Below are positions 26,448-34,708 of a stretch of 54,718 nucleotides of DNA, one piece after another; within the stretch, counting starts at the first letter, position 1; each line of letters opens with the position of its first letter. The translations under genes were made by a program, and so were the position numbers. The notes beneath the pieces were generated by a model. The model had not been told where the DNA came from and ran no database searches. It worked only from the letters and a program-made list of their open reading frames with translations. Source of the stretch: JAVKEN01 sp040221415 (GTDB taxonomy: Bacteria; Pseudomonadota; Alphaproteobacteria; Rickettsiales; JABSSG01); NCBI GenBank assembly GCA_040221415.1, contig JAVKEN010000002.1:1-54718 (forward strand), written 5' to 3'.

Positions 26448-27356
26448 GTGTTTTCATTTCTATCTGACAAAAAGAATCTTTGTTTCATTTGCGCAATTAT
26501 GTCGGCATGTATGTACGGCACTGCAGGATTCTATGGAACAAAAATTATTCAAGAAGGCATCGCTATTGATACGATGCTTTTTTTTAGATTTTTCTTATCT
26601 CTGGTATTGTGCTTATTTGTAGCAGCATACGTAAGAAAGCAAATAGTGGTAAATAAATCATTTTTTATACAAATAGCAATAAGTGCTATTTTTTACACAG
26701 CCGCAACATTGTTTTGTTTTAAAGCAAGCCAAAAAATTGGAGTTGGAATTTCAATGTCGATCTTTTTTGTTTTTCCACTATTCAATGTTCTTTTAAGTTG
26801 GCTGTATAAAAAAGAAAGTATTACGCGCTTAGTTCTTTTAACACAGCTTCTGGCTATCATAGGTTTATACTTAATTTCTTTCTCAACCACAAAAGTTGCT
26901 TTAAATTTTGAAGGTGTATTCTGCTCTCTCTTCGCCGCACTCAATTTCGCTTTATATTTATTTTTTTCAAAAAGATTAATAGATAAAACAAAGAATTATA
27001 TGGGTTCTTTAGTAGCCGTATTTTTTGGCAACACATTAATGTTCTTATTGATCTCAATTCTTAATGGTAATTTTCATCTACCCACAGAAATCACAACATA
27101 TAAAAACATATTCTCTATGTCGGTTATCTCGACCATAACCCCAACAGTTTTGTTGGTTTACTCCTTGTCTAAAATAGGATCGGCACAAGTTGCGATTCTG
27201 TCAGTTTTCGAACCTATCTGTGCTGTAATAATTGGTGTTGTATGTTTAGCAGAGAACCTATCCAATTTACAGTTAGTAGGGGTTGTGGTCATTATTTTCT
27301 CTGGTTTCCTGATATATAAAGAACGTTCATTTAAAGGCGTCACTGATGCAAATTAG
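26448..27356 (+). CDS. EamA/DMT-superfamily transporter (start uncertain)
   Basis: The 302 residues have ten predicted membrane helices in two EamA repeats, with the second ending FEPICAVIIGVVCLAENLSNLQLVGVVVIIFSG. This is a drug/metabolite-type carrier; substrate not readable. The only in-frame start upstream of helix 1 is a GTG at 26448; the codon TGA at 26430-26432 closes the frame above. An ATG at 26429 is out of frame by one base across an A8 run (26437-26444): one extra A would give MKSKKKSVFSFLSDKK, a natural N-terminus. It overlaps the HAD gene by 11 bp. Confidence 0.82.
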   Translation: MFSFLSDKKNLCFICAIMSACMYGTAGFYGTKIIQEGIAIDTMLFFRFFLSLVLCLFVAAYVRKQIVVNKSFFIQIAISAIFYTAATLFCFKASQKIGVGISMSIFFVFPLFNVLLSWLYKKESITRLVLLTQLLAIIGLYLISFSTTKVALNFEGVFCSLFAALNFALYLFFSKRLIDKTKNYMGSLVAVFFGNTLMFLLISILNGNFHLPTEITTYKNIFSMSVISTITPTVLLVYSLSKIGSAQVAILSVFEPICAVIIGVVCLAENLSNLQLVGVVVIIFSGFLIYKERSFKGVTDAN

Positions 27357-27987
27357 ACTCATTATTTTTGACTTTGATGGCACCTTAGCAGATAGCGAAG
27401 AAATAAATAACAAAGCAATCTCAGAAGTATTGTTATCATTGGGACACAAAGACTACACACTTGGTTATTGTATGGAGTATTTTGTGGGATGCAGTGTACA
27501 TGACTTAATTAAAACTCTTAAAAGTCTCAATGAAAAAAATGTTGAGCACATTTTAGATCTAATGAAGAATAAGGCAATTAAGCTTGCCAAGAGATATTTG
27601 AAGACAACTCCAGGTGCTATCAAAGCTCTGAGTAAAATTAGCCTTCCGATGTCAATTGCTTCTAACGGAGAAAGAGATACAGTACTCACTTATAGCAATC
27701 TTCTTGGCATAACTAAATACATTGATGAGAAATACATATATACTCGCGAGATGGTAATTAATCCGAAACCTTCACCAGATATTTATGCGCTGGCCGCAAA
27801 AAAAACAGGCGACTTTCTTCCTGAAAATTGCTTAGCAATTGAAGATAGCGTCATAGGAGTTTCTGCTGCGAAGAAAGCTGGGATGAATGTTTTAGGATTT
27901 TCTAAACAAAGAAACAATCTCCCTTTAAAGAATGCAGGGGCGTTTTCTTGCATCTCTGATTTAAAAGAAATTTTTAATTTCTTATAA
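27346..27987 (+). CDS. HAD-superfamily hydrolase, subfamily IA
   Basis: The 213 residues contain the phosphatase motifs DFDGT (Asp9, Asp11) with a helical cap, SIASNGE (motif II Ser), NPKPSPDIY (motif III Lys), and AIEDSVIGVSAAKKAGM (motif IV), as in beta-phosphoglucomutase and phosphoglycolate phosphatase relatives. Substrate is not readable. It overlaps the EamA transporter by 11 bp and converges on the MFS gene with 1 bp between stops. Confidence 0.88.
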   Translation: MQIRLIIFDFDGTLADSEEINNKAISEVLLSLGHKDYTLGYCMEYFVGCSVHDLIKTLKSLNEKNVEHILDLMKNKAIKLAKRYLKTTPGAIKALSKISLPMSIASNGERDTVLTYSNLLGITKYIDEKYIYTREMVINPKPSPDIYALAAKKTGDFLPENCLAIEDSVIGVSAAKKAGMNVLGFSKQRNNLPLKNAGAFSCISDLKEIFNFL

Positions 27988-27988
27988 A

Positions 27989-29224
27989 TTAAGTTCTTGG
28001 ATCTAGCTCTGTAGTCACTGGTGTAGTCGTTGGCACTGCAACAAAATTTTGTTCATCTTGAGGCTTAGGTATTGATCCAAAGAATATTCTATACGAAAAG
28101 AAAATTGATAGTAAAAGCGCGTAGATTACAAAGCTTGCAAAAAGTCCTGAAGGGCCAAAAAATTTCATTAATAGTGATGAGAATATTGGTCCGATTACCG
28201 AACCTATTCCATAAGATAAAAGCAATGCTTGAGTAGCTTGCACCAAATCATCTTGTTTTATCAAGTCGCATGCATGGCTGATGCTGATTGGATATATAGA
28301 GAACGCAAGCCCACCAAACAAGAAGAGCAAAGTTACAATTGAGATATTCGTAGAAATACCACTCAATCTTTGAGTAAGTATAGCGAGAGAAACAAGTATC
28401 ACAACAGAACATATTCCTAGTAATACTTTACGCCTATCATAATGATCTGAAAGTATTCCTAATGGATATTGCAGAACCATACCTCCTACAATTGTAACTG
28501 CCATAAAATTACCAATTTCTGCTTCAGCATAGTTCAAGTCATCATAATATATAGGAATTAAACCATACGCCGCAGCACTAAACATCCCAGATACTACGCA
28601 CCCTATAGAACCAGTTGGAGATATTTTGAATACATCAAAAAAGCTTAATGCAGATGATTTCTCGTATGTAGATGTCTTTGTATTCACTAACGAAACAGGA
28701 ATAACAGATAAGGATGTAAAAATTGCTGCCACACAAAATGGATACATTGAATTATAGTCCATATATTTCAGCAGCAGCTGACTTACAGAAGTTCCTCCAA
28801 ACAAGGCAATCATATAGAATGACAAATATTTCCCTCGATCATTCTCACCACTCAAAGAGAGCAACCAGCTTTCAATAGTCACATAAAGAGCTCCAATACA
28901 ATATCCCGAAAGAAGCCTCATTGCACTTAGAAAATATATGTTCTCGTCTAACATTGGAGCTATTATAGAGACAACAAATCCGGATGCAAAAGCAGCATAA
29001 GCCCTCATGTGCCCCACCCGGAAAATCATCGATGATACACCAAATGCCCCAATAAACATTCCAAGATAATACACTGAAGTAATAACACCCACAATTAAGG
29101 AGGAGTCATATGTATTATCATTGATGCGTAAATTAATAACAGTATTAATTAAACCGCATCCAAACATCAAAAAGCATGTGCTGATAATAGGAGTAAATGC
29201 ACTTTTAAATATTTTTAAAAACAT
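27989..29224 (-). CDS. Major facilitator superfamily transporter, YcaD-like
   Basis: The 411 residues have twelve predicted membrane helices. The IESWLLSLSGENDRGKYLSFYM block after helix 4 and QLLL in helix 5 resemble the YcaD/UPF0226 group of MFS carriers; GILSDHYDRRKVLL is the second MFS loop motif. The substrate is unknown. The ATG at 29224 was chosen over an in-frame TTG at 29236. The C-terminal ~25 residues are hydrophilic, Thr/Pro-rich. It diverges from the DUF389 gene by 62 bp. Confidence 0.86.
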   Translation of the reverse strand: MFLKIFKSAFTPIISTCFLMFGCGLINTVINLRINDNTYDSSLIVGVITSVYYLGMFIGAFGVSSMIFRVGHMRAYAAFASGFVVSIIAPMLDENIYFLSAMRLLSGYCIGALYVTIESWLLSLSGENDRGKYLSFYMIALFGGTSVSQLLLKYMDYNSMYPFCVAAIFTSLSVIPVSLVNTKTSTYEKSSALSFFDVFKISPTGSIGCVVSGMFSAAAYGLIPIYYDDLNYAEAEIGNFMAVTIVGGMVLQYPLGILSDHYDRRKVLLGICSVVILVSLAILTQRLSGISTNISIVTLLFLFGGLAFSIYPISISHACDLIKQDDLVQATQALLLSYGIGSVIGPIFSSLLMKFFGPSGLFASFVIYALLLSIFFSYRIFFGSIPKPQDEQNFVAVPTTTPVTTELDPRT

Positions 29225-29286
29225 TTTAATTTCCAAATATGGTTTATTAAAATAAAATTACACTGAGCAACTAAAAATAAATACTT

Positions 29287-30342
29287 ATGTACTCTTTCGT
29301 ATCCAAACTCTATAAGTCTTATATTGACTTTAGACACAAACATTTTGTTTCACAAGTTAACCACGGGAATATAATCACCGCAATAAACCAGCCTACATCC
29401 TCATACCCAAGGTACATATTTTTTATTATTATTTCAATGACAATTGCAACACTTGGTCTATTGATAGGCTCGGCAACATTCTTGCTCGGAGCTATGCTGC
29501 TGTTTCCCCTGATGTTTGTGATAATAAACATAGGATTCACCCTATGCACACTTAATTTTTCTCAGTTAAAGAAAAATGCTACTCTTATATCCACCGGTCT
29601 CTTGGTGTCTATTGGCACTTCATATTTGATAGTAAAAATTTCTCCCTTAAGTGAACCAAATGAATTAATACTTTCAAAAACTCATCCAAACCTATTCGAT
29701 TTGATTGTTGCAATTGCCGCAGGCTTCGCAGCTGGCTATAGTCAAATTAAGTCTCGTGGACAAGAGGCTTCAGCAGTAGCCATAGCTGGATCATTATCAC
29801 CTCCGCTTGCTGCTGTAGGATTTGGTCTAGCGACACATGATTTTCCAGTTGCATCAGGAGGATTATATTTATTTACAACTAACTTAATTACAATGACTCT
29901 CTCTATCGCCCTAATTGCAAAATGGTATGGTTTTGGTATAAGAAATAATACTTCTTTTGTACTATGGCAGTCAATAGTAACTTTAGGTGTGTTTGTTGCT
30001 CTCTCAATTCCTTTAGCAGTATCAATGCAAAAAATATCTAAAGCAGCATTTATACAAACTAGGGCTGAAAAAGTTCTAAAGCAGGTTCTTGATGAGAATT
30101 CAACGTTAAATAGAGTAGAAATAATGCTTCCCAAAGATGAAAAAGCGCATTCACCACTTATTAAGGCGGTAGTTTTATCTAACATGAATAGTGATGCTCT
30201 TGCTAAACGTGTAGTTGAAATCTTGGCGCAAGACCATAATATAGAAGGAGAGGTCGAAATAGACAAGATATCTGTAAACATTACACATACGCATTTACCG
30301 CATATAAAACCTCATAAAACGAATATACATACTGTTAAATAG
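29287..30342 (+). CDS. DUF389-family membrane protein
   Basis: The 351 residues contain about six to seven membrane helices and the family blocks IGSATFLLGAMLLFPLM and AGFAAGYS...AVAIAGSLSPPLAAVGFGLA, then NLITMTLSIAL, as in TIGR00341/DUF389 proteins. The C-terminal ~100 residues are soluble and end in His/Lys-rich sequence. Function is unknown in the family. It ends 1 bp before the pssA stop (convergent). Confidence 0.8.
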   Translation: MYSFVSKLYKSYIDFRHKHFVSQVNHGNIITAINQPTSSYPRYIFFIIISMTIATLGLLIGSATFLLGAMLLFPLMFVIINIGFTLCTLNFSQLKKNATLISTGLLVSIGTSYLIVKISPLSEPNELILSKTHPNLFDLIVAIAAGFAAGYSQIKSRGQEASAVAIAGSLSPPLAAVGFGLATHDFPVASGGLYLFTTNLITMTLSIALIAKWYGFGIRNNTSFVLWQSIVTLGVFVALSIPLAVSMQKISKAAFIQTRAEKVLKQVLDENSTLNRVEIMLPKDEKAHSPLIKAVVLSNMNSDALAKRVVEILAQDHNIEGEVEIDKISVNITHTHLPHIKPHKTNIHTVK

Positions 30343-30343
30343 T

Positions 30344-31105
30344 TTACTTTTTTCTGACATATTTCCAGAAACTAAAAGGTATTGACAGTATGTATAAAGC
30401 GCAAATAACAGAAAAGGTCATCCAAGGATGGATTATTATTGCCGCCACTAGAAATCCAAAGAACGCTAAAACAATAGTAACATTGTCTTTTGAGACATGC
30501 ATCTTTTTTATAGAGAACGTTGGGATTCTGCTTGCCATAGCGAATCCAATTACTAACATGTAAACACCTACAAATATAGGATGTGCGGCAAAATCAACCT
30601 CCCTTGATATAAAGCTAAGCATCATTGGTAGAATAATTAACATAGCTCCAAAAGGCGCTGGAACTCCAAAGAAATATTTCTCACTTCTTCTAATGTCTTC
30701 TTCGTCCATCGTATTAAATCTAGCAAGCCTTAAGGCCATACAAACAGCATAAACTAGAACAAAACCCCAACCTACTCCTTTGATTTCAATATCATTTAGA
30801 GACCATAAATAAATGGTTACCGCTGGCACTACTCCAAAATTAACAAAGTCTGCCAAGGAGTCTAATTGCGCGCCAAAATCACTTGTGACATTAAGAAATC
30901 TAGCAATTCTTCCGTCCATTCCATCCAGGAAGGCTGCAATGATTAATAACAAAAGTGATTGCTCCCATTTGCTGTCTAATGCGTATCGCATTGAAGTGAG
31001 ACCCATACACAAAGCAATTATTGTAACAATACTAGGTACCAATCTATATACGGACAAATCCTGATAACCATCTTTGGTTAAACTATTTTTGGAGAATTTG
31101 GACAT
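30344..31105 (-). CDS. pssA: CDP-diacylglycerol--serine O-phosphatidyltransferase
   Basis: Makes phosphatidylserine from CDP-diacylglycerol and serine at the inner membrane. The 253 residues carry the CDP-alcohol transferase signature DGMDGRIARFLNVTSDFGAQLDSLADFVNFG with all motif aspartates, followed by several membrane helices. It follows psd directly, with no gap, giving the PE-synthesis pair. It is the last gene of the minus run that starts at ffh. Confidence 0.94.
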   Translation of the reverse strand: MSKFSKNSLTKDGYQDLSVYRLVPSIVTIIALCMGLTSMRYALDSKWEQSLLLLIIAAFLDGMDGRIARFLNVTSDFGAQLDSLADFVNFGVVPAVTIYLWSLNDIEIKGVGWGFVLVYAVCMALRLARFNTMDEEDIRRSEKYFFGVPAPFGAMLIILPMMLSFISREVDFAAHPIFVGVYMLVIGFAMASRIPTFSIKKMHVSKDNVTIVLAFFGFLVAAIIIHPWMTFSVICALYILSIPFSFWKYVRKK

Positions 31106-31801
31106 TTAATGATACTTATATTCTAAATCTTTAGGAAAGCTGTTTGTTAAAGAAGCTATAAGAGTCTCACCAGCAATTACCCTTTGGTTCTCATGAACTA
31201 GTACTTGCACACCACTAGGCAGATAAATATCCACTCTACTGCCAAATCTTATCAAACCAAATCTCGATCCAATATTTGAGTCCTGACCACCTTCTACATG
31301 ACAAACTATTCGACGAGCTATCAAACCTGCAATTTGCGTTACAACCACATCTTTCTTGTTCTTTTTTGTTTTGATGTGCACATATTGCCTTTCATTTTCA
31401 TCGCTAGCTTTATCTAAACTAGCATTAAAGAAAGCTCCAGGATGATAATGAGTTTTAGCTATTTTACCTTCTACAGGTAATCTATTCACATGAACGTCGA
31501 ATATATTTAAAAAAACACTGACCCTTGTGCCTCGAGTTTTACTCATTCCAAGTTCTTTAGGAAAATCTATATCTTCTATTTTACTCACCACACCATCAGC
31601 TGAACTAACAACTAAATCTTCATTTTGAGGAGTAACCCGGTCTGGATCTCTAAAAAAATAAACACACCATAGAGTTAAGATAAGCCCAACCCAACCTAAA
31701 GTGTTGCTAAAAAGACTTAGAAAAAGAGCAATTACTGCAAAAATTACAATAAAGATATACCCTTCTTCATTTATTTTAGGAATAAAACTTTGGATTTTCA
31801 T
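31106..31801 (-). CDS. psd: Phosphatidylserine decarboxylase proenzyme
   Basis: Decarboxylates phosphatidylserine to phosphatidylethanolamine. The 231 residues are of the short PSD class: an N-terminal membrane segment (about 14-50), SSADGVVSKIE, the VFLNIFDVHVNRLPVEGKI block, and the self-cleavage site RFGSRVDIYLP, where the Ser becomes the pyruvoyl group. It lies 8 bp after virB9 and adjoins pssA. Confidence 0.94.
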   Translation of the reverse strand: MKIQSFIPKINEEGYIFIVIFAVIALFLSLFSNTLGWVGLILTLWCVYFFRDPDRVTPQNEDLVVSSADGVVSKIEDIDFPKELGMSKTRGTRVSVFLNIFDVHVNRLPVEGKIAKTHYHPGAFFNASLDKASDENERQYVHIKTKKNKKDVVVTQIAGLIARRIVCHVEGGQDSNIGSRFGLIRFGSRVDIYLPSGVQVLVHENQRVIAGETLIASLTNSFPKDLEYKYH

Positions 31802-31809
31802 TTTAAATA

Positions 31810-32574
31810 CTAATTGTTAACTTTCTTTTGAGGCCAAGTTGCACCCAAAGGAAAATTCTCGTTAAAAACACAAGTTATCTCTTTACCATACCTTAGTGTG
31901 TATTGGCTAGAAACTTCTGTTAAAACTATATAATCTCCCATAACTTGATAATTTACCATAGATTCTTCGCCTTCTTTTGTAACTCTAAAGAACGCAGGAA
32001 TTGGTTGGTTTTTATCCCTGAATTGAAAATATGTAAACACGCCATTATCAAATATTTTTATTGGGGCTATTAGGTCAGAACCACTGATCGTATAATTAAA
32101 GTTAAGGTTCTTCTTATCTGATAAATCAGGTTCTTCAGCCTGACCACTATAATCCATGATATTATTACCTGTTGGATATAAAAACTTTACTTGAAAAGCT
32201 AACCCAGGATCATCGATACTATCTGTCTCCTCCGCATGCATCTCAAAGAAATAAAGTCGCATATTAGTTATAAGAGTCATGTTAGTGGTAGCATCTTTAC
32301 TAGTTGGCTTAAGAAACAACCTATTTCCTGAGTTAATTATTTGCCATCCCGTAGGATCACCCATTGAAATGGTTTCTATAGCTTCTCCATCTCCAAATAC
32401 TATACTCCCTTGATACCCCAGATATCCAATATATTTGTATACAACGTTGGGATCATAGCTCCACACTCTCAATCTACTATCAAGTGATATTGCCCTAGGC
32501 TCTCGTGCTGCGTGAGCAGAAAATGCTATGAAGAAGATTATTAAAATTCGAAAAATATTATTTTTTAGCTTCAT
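31810..32574 (-). CDS. virB9: VirB9-like type IV secretion protein
   Basis: The 254 residues begin with a signal peptide (about 1-22, SAHAA). The N-terminal VirB9 domain follows (PRAISLDSRLRVWSYDPNVVYKYIGYLGYQGSIVFG...ETISMGDPTGW), then the TNMTLITNMRLYFFEM strand pair and a C-terminal VirB9 domain (FQFRDKNQPIPAFFRV). VirB9 is part of the outer-membrane core of type IV secretion systems; the form is like rvhB9 of Rickettsiales. It overlaps virB8 by 17 bp. virB10, virB11, virD4, virB4 and virB6 are not in this window. Confidence 0.9.
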   Translation of the reverse strand: MKLKNNIFRILIIFFIAFSAHAAREPRAISLDSRLRVWSYDPNVVYKYIGYLGYQGSIVFGDGEAIETISMGDPTGWQIINSGNRLFLKPTSKDATTNMTLITNMRLYFFEMHAEETDSIDDPGLAFQVKFLYPTGNNIMDYSGQAEEPDLSDKKNLNFNYTISGSDLIAPIKIFDNGVFTYFQFRDKNQPIPAFFRVTKEGEESMVNYQVMGDYIVLTEVSSQYTLRYGKEITCVFNENFPLGATWPQKKVNN

Positions 32575-33259
32575 TTTGATTTAGGTTAATTAGCTTAACT
32601 TGATAGTTTTCCACACTAAAAGGGATCGGCACTTTCTTTTTGCGATTCATTTTATACTTACCGAGCTTATAATCTATATTTGATTCTAAATTTTGAACAA
32701 ACACCGTCCTATTATACTTATCATATCCTTTTTTTGTAAACCTAACTGTTAAATTATTTTTATCACCCAGCTTAATGTCCTTAATGTCTACATCTATCTT
32801 ACCTTCCCAGCCATAAGTGACTAAAGGACTGTTTGTATCATTGGGTGATACATTTTTTTGATATAGATTAAACACTTGTCTTGATGAATTTCTATACACA
32901 AAAATATAATGATCCTTAAATTGCTTTGCATTATAAGACTCTCTGGACTTGATATAATTAGATGCCATGTATTTTATTATTTCCTCTTTAGTATCTGACT
33001 TAATCTCTCTAAGCTTTGGATAATGCGTCAACGTATCGCTTAATTTTGCCACGATAGTTACTTTTTCTTTACTAGGAAAGATACCATAAAGATTAAATGC
33101 AAATATGGCACACAAAATAAATGAAGAAACTGCATATATATACATCGTAGCAGTTTCATAAACTGGTTTAATGAAAATATCGTTGTACCACTCCCTAGCC
33201 TCTGCAAAGTACTTCCCAGAGTCCACATCCTGCACTATCTGTTTTGATACAGAATCCAT
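32558..33259 (-). CDS. virB8: VirB8-like type IV secretion protein
   Basis: The 233 residues have a short cytoplasmic start, one membrane helix (about 37-60), and a periplasmic NTF2-like VirB8 domain (KSRESYNAKQFKDHYIFVYRNSSRQVFNLYQK ... VRFTKKGYDKYNRTVFVQNL...YQVKLINLN). VirB8 is an inner-membrane scaffold that contacts VirB9/VirB10. It is the first of virB8-virB9-psd-pssA. A 47 bp gap separates it from fumC. Confidence 0.88.
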   Translation of the reverse strand: MDSVSKQIVQDVDSGKYFAEAREWYNDIFIKPVYETATMYIYAVSSFILCAIFAFNLYGIFPSKEKVTIVAKLSDTLTHYPKLREIKSDTKEEIIKYMASNYIKSRESYNAKQFKDHYIFVYRNSSRQVFNLYQKNVSPNDTNSPLVTYGWEGKIDVDIKDIKLGDKNNLTVRFTKKGYDKYNRTVFVQNLESNIDYKLGKYKMNRKKKVPIPFSVENYQVKLINLNQNEAKK

Positions 33260-33306
33260 GTTTTTTGTTTTTAGTCTAACACCAAGTTTACAACTTATGA
33301 AATATT

Positions 33307-34698
33307 TTATTTAGAACGAGTCATTTCTAGAGGATTAACGTAGCGATCAAACTCTTCGGCACTTAGAAAACCTAAAGAAATACAAGCTTCTTTAAGGGTA
33401 ATATTCTCAGAATATGCTTTCTTGGCAATTTTTGCAGAATTATCATAACCGATATGAGGGTTCAAAGCGGTTACAAGCATTAAAGAGTTTTCAGAAAACT
33501 CCTCAATTTTCTTATCATTGGTTTTTATTCCATCGAGACAATGCTTGGTAAAACTATTACACCCATCAGATATAAGCTGTATCGACTGCAACACATTATA
33601 GATAATCATCGGCTTGAATACGTTTAACTCCAGATGACCATTAGAACCACCTATACTGACAGCCACATTGTTCCCCATCACTTGTGCACATATCATAGTA
33701 AGAGCTTCACACTGTGTTGGATTCACTTTTCCAGGCATTATCGAAGACCCAGGCTCGTTAGCAGGAAGAATAATCTCGCCCAGGCCGCATCTTGGGCCTG
33801 AACCCAACAAACGGATATCGTTTGCAATTTTCATTAAACTAGTTGCAATAACATTAAGCGCTCCCGATAATTCAACCATAGAGTCATTTGAAGCCAAAGC
33901 CTCAAACTTATTAGGCGCAGACTCAAAATCATAATTTGTAAATTTATTCAATTCTGCTAAAAATTTTTCTATAAAACCATTGTTTGAATTTAACCCGGTG
34001 CCTACCGCTGTGCCGCCTAAAGCAAGTTGTTTAATCCTTGGTAACACGCAATCAATTCTATCAAGGCTGTATTGTATTTGCTGTGCATAGCCTGAAAACT
34101 CTTGGCCAACTGTAATCGGTGTTGCATCCTGCAAATGCGTCCTTCCAATTTTAACTTTATTCTCAAATTCTTTTGACTTTTTCTGAAGTGTAGAAAGCAT
34201 GCCTTTAAGAGACGGAATCAAATATTCTTTAATTTTTTTATATGATGCAATATGCATAGCTGTTGGGAAAGAATCATTTGATGACTGCCCTAAATTAACA
34301 TCATCATTTGGATGAATAGGGTGTTTTTTCCCTAACTTAGCACCTGCAGCTTGATTTGCTAAATTTGAAATAACCTCATTAACATTCATATTAGTTTGAG
34401 TTCCTGAGCCAGTTTGCCATACAACAAGCGGAAAATGATTATCACAACTTCCAGATAATATCTTTGTAGACGCCATCTCTATCAAGTCTTTTTTCTCAGA
34501 TGATAAAAGCTTGAGTTTGTGATTGGCTTTAGCAGCGCATAATTTAACAATCACATATGAATGCACTAAATCTATAGGCATTCTTTCATGCCCAATATCA
34601 AAATTCTCTATAGATCTTTGAGTTTGTGCTCCCCAAAATTTAGTTGACTCAACTTTTATTTCTCCAATTGAATCACTTTCAATCCTAAAACTTTTCAT
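33307..34698 (-). CDS. fumC: Fumarate hydratase, class II
   Basis: TCA-cycle enzyme interconverting fumarate and malate. The 463 residues contain the fumarase/aspartase superfamily blocks: GSGTQTNMNVNEVISN, QSSNDSFPTAMHIA, GRTHLQDATPITVGQEF, and the signature GSSIMPGKVNPTQCEAL. The ATG at 34698 has an AAGAAGG Shine-Dalgarno at proper spacing; a GTG two codons earlier sits inside that site. It starts 10 bp after the pheT stop. Confidence 0.95.
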   Translation of the reverse strand: MKSFRIESDSIGEIKVESTKFWGAQTQRSIENFDIGHERMPIDLVHSYVIVKLCAAKANHKLKLLSSEKKDLIEMASTKILSGSCDNHFPLVVWQTGSGTQTNMNVNEVISNLANQAAGAKLGKKHPIHPNDDVNLGQSSNDSFPTAMHIASYKKIKEYLIPSLKGMLSTLQKKSKEFENKVKIGRTHLQDATPITVGQEFSGYAQQIQYSLDRIDCVLPRIKQLALGGTAVGTGLNSNNGFIEKFLAELNKFTNYDFESAPNKFEALASNDSMVELSGALNVIATSLMKIANDIRLLGSGPRCGLGEIILPANEPGSSIMPGKVNPTQCEALTMICAQVMGNNVAVSIGGSNGHLELNVFKPMIIYNVLQSIQLISDGCNSFTKHCLDGIKTNDKKIEEFSENSLMLVTALNPHIGYDNSAKIAKKAYSENITLKEACISLGFLSAEEFDRYVNPLEMTRSK

Positions 34699-34708
34699 GA
34701 ACACCTTC

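Noticed and set aside
29742..30281. 179-codon open frame antisense to the DUF389 gene
   Set aside because: It mirrors a gene with clear membrane-protein composition and conserved blocks, and has no recognisable domain.
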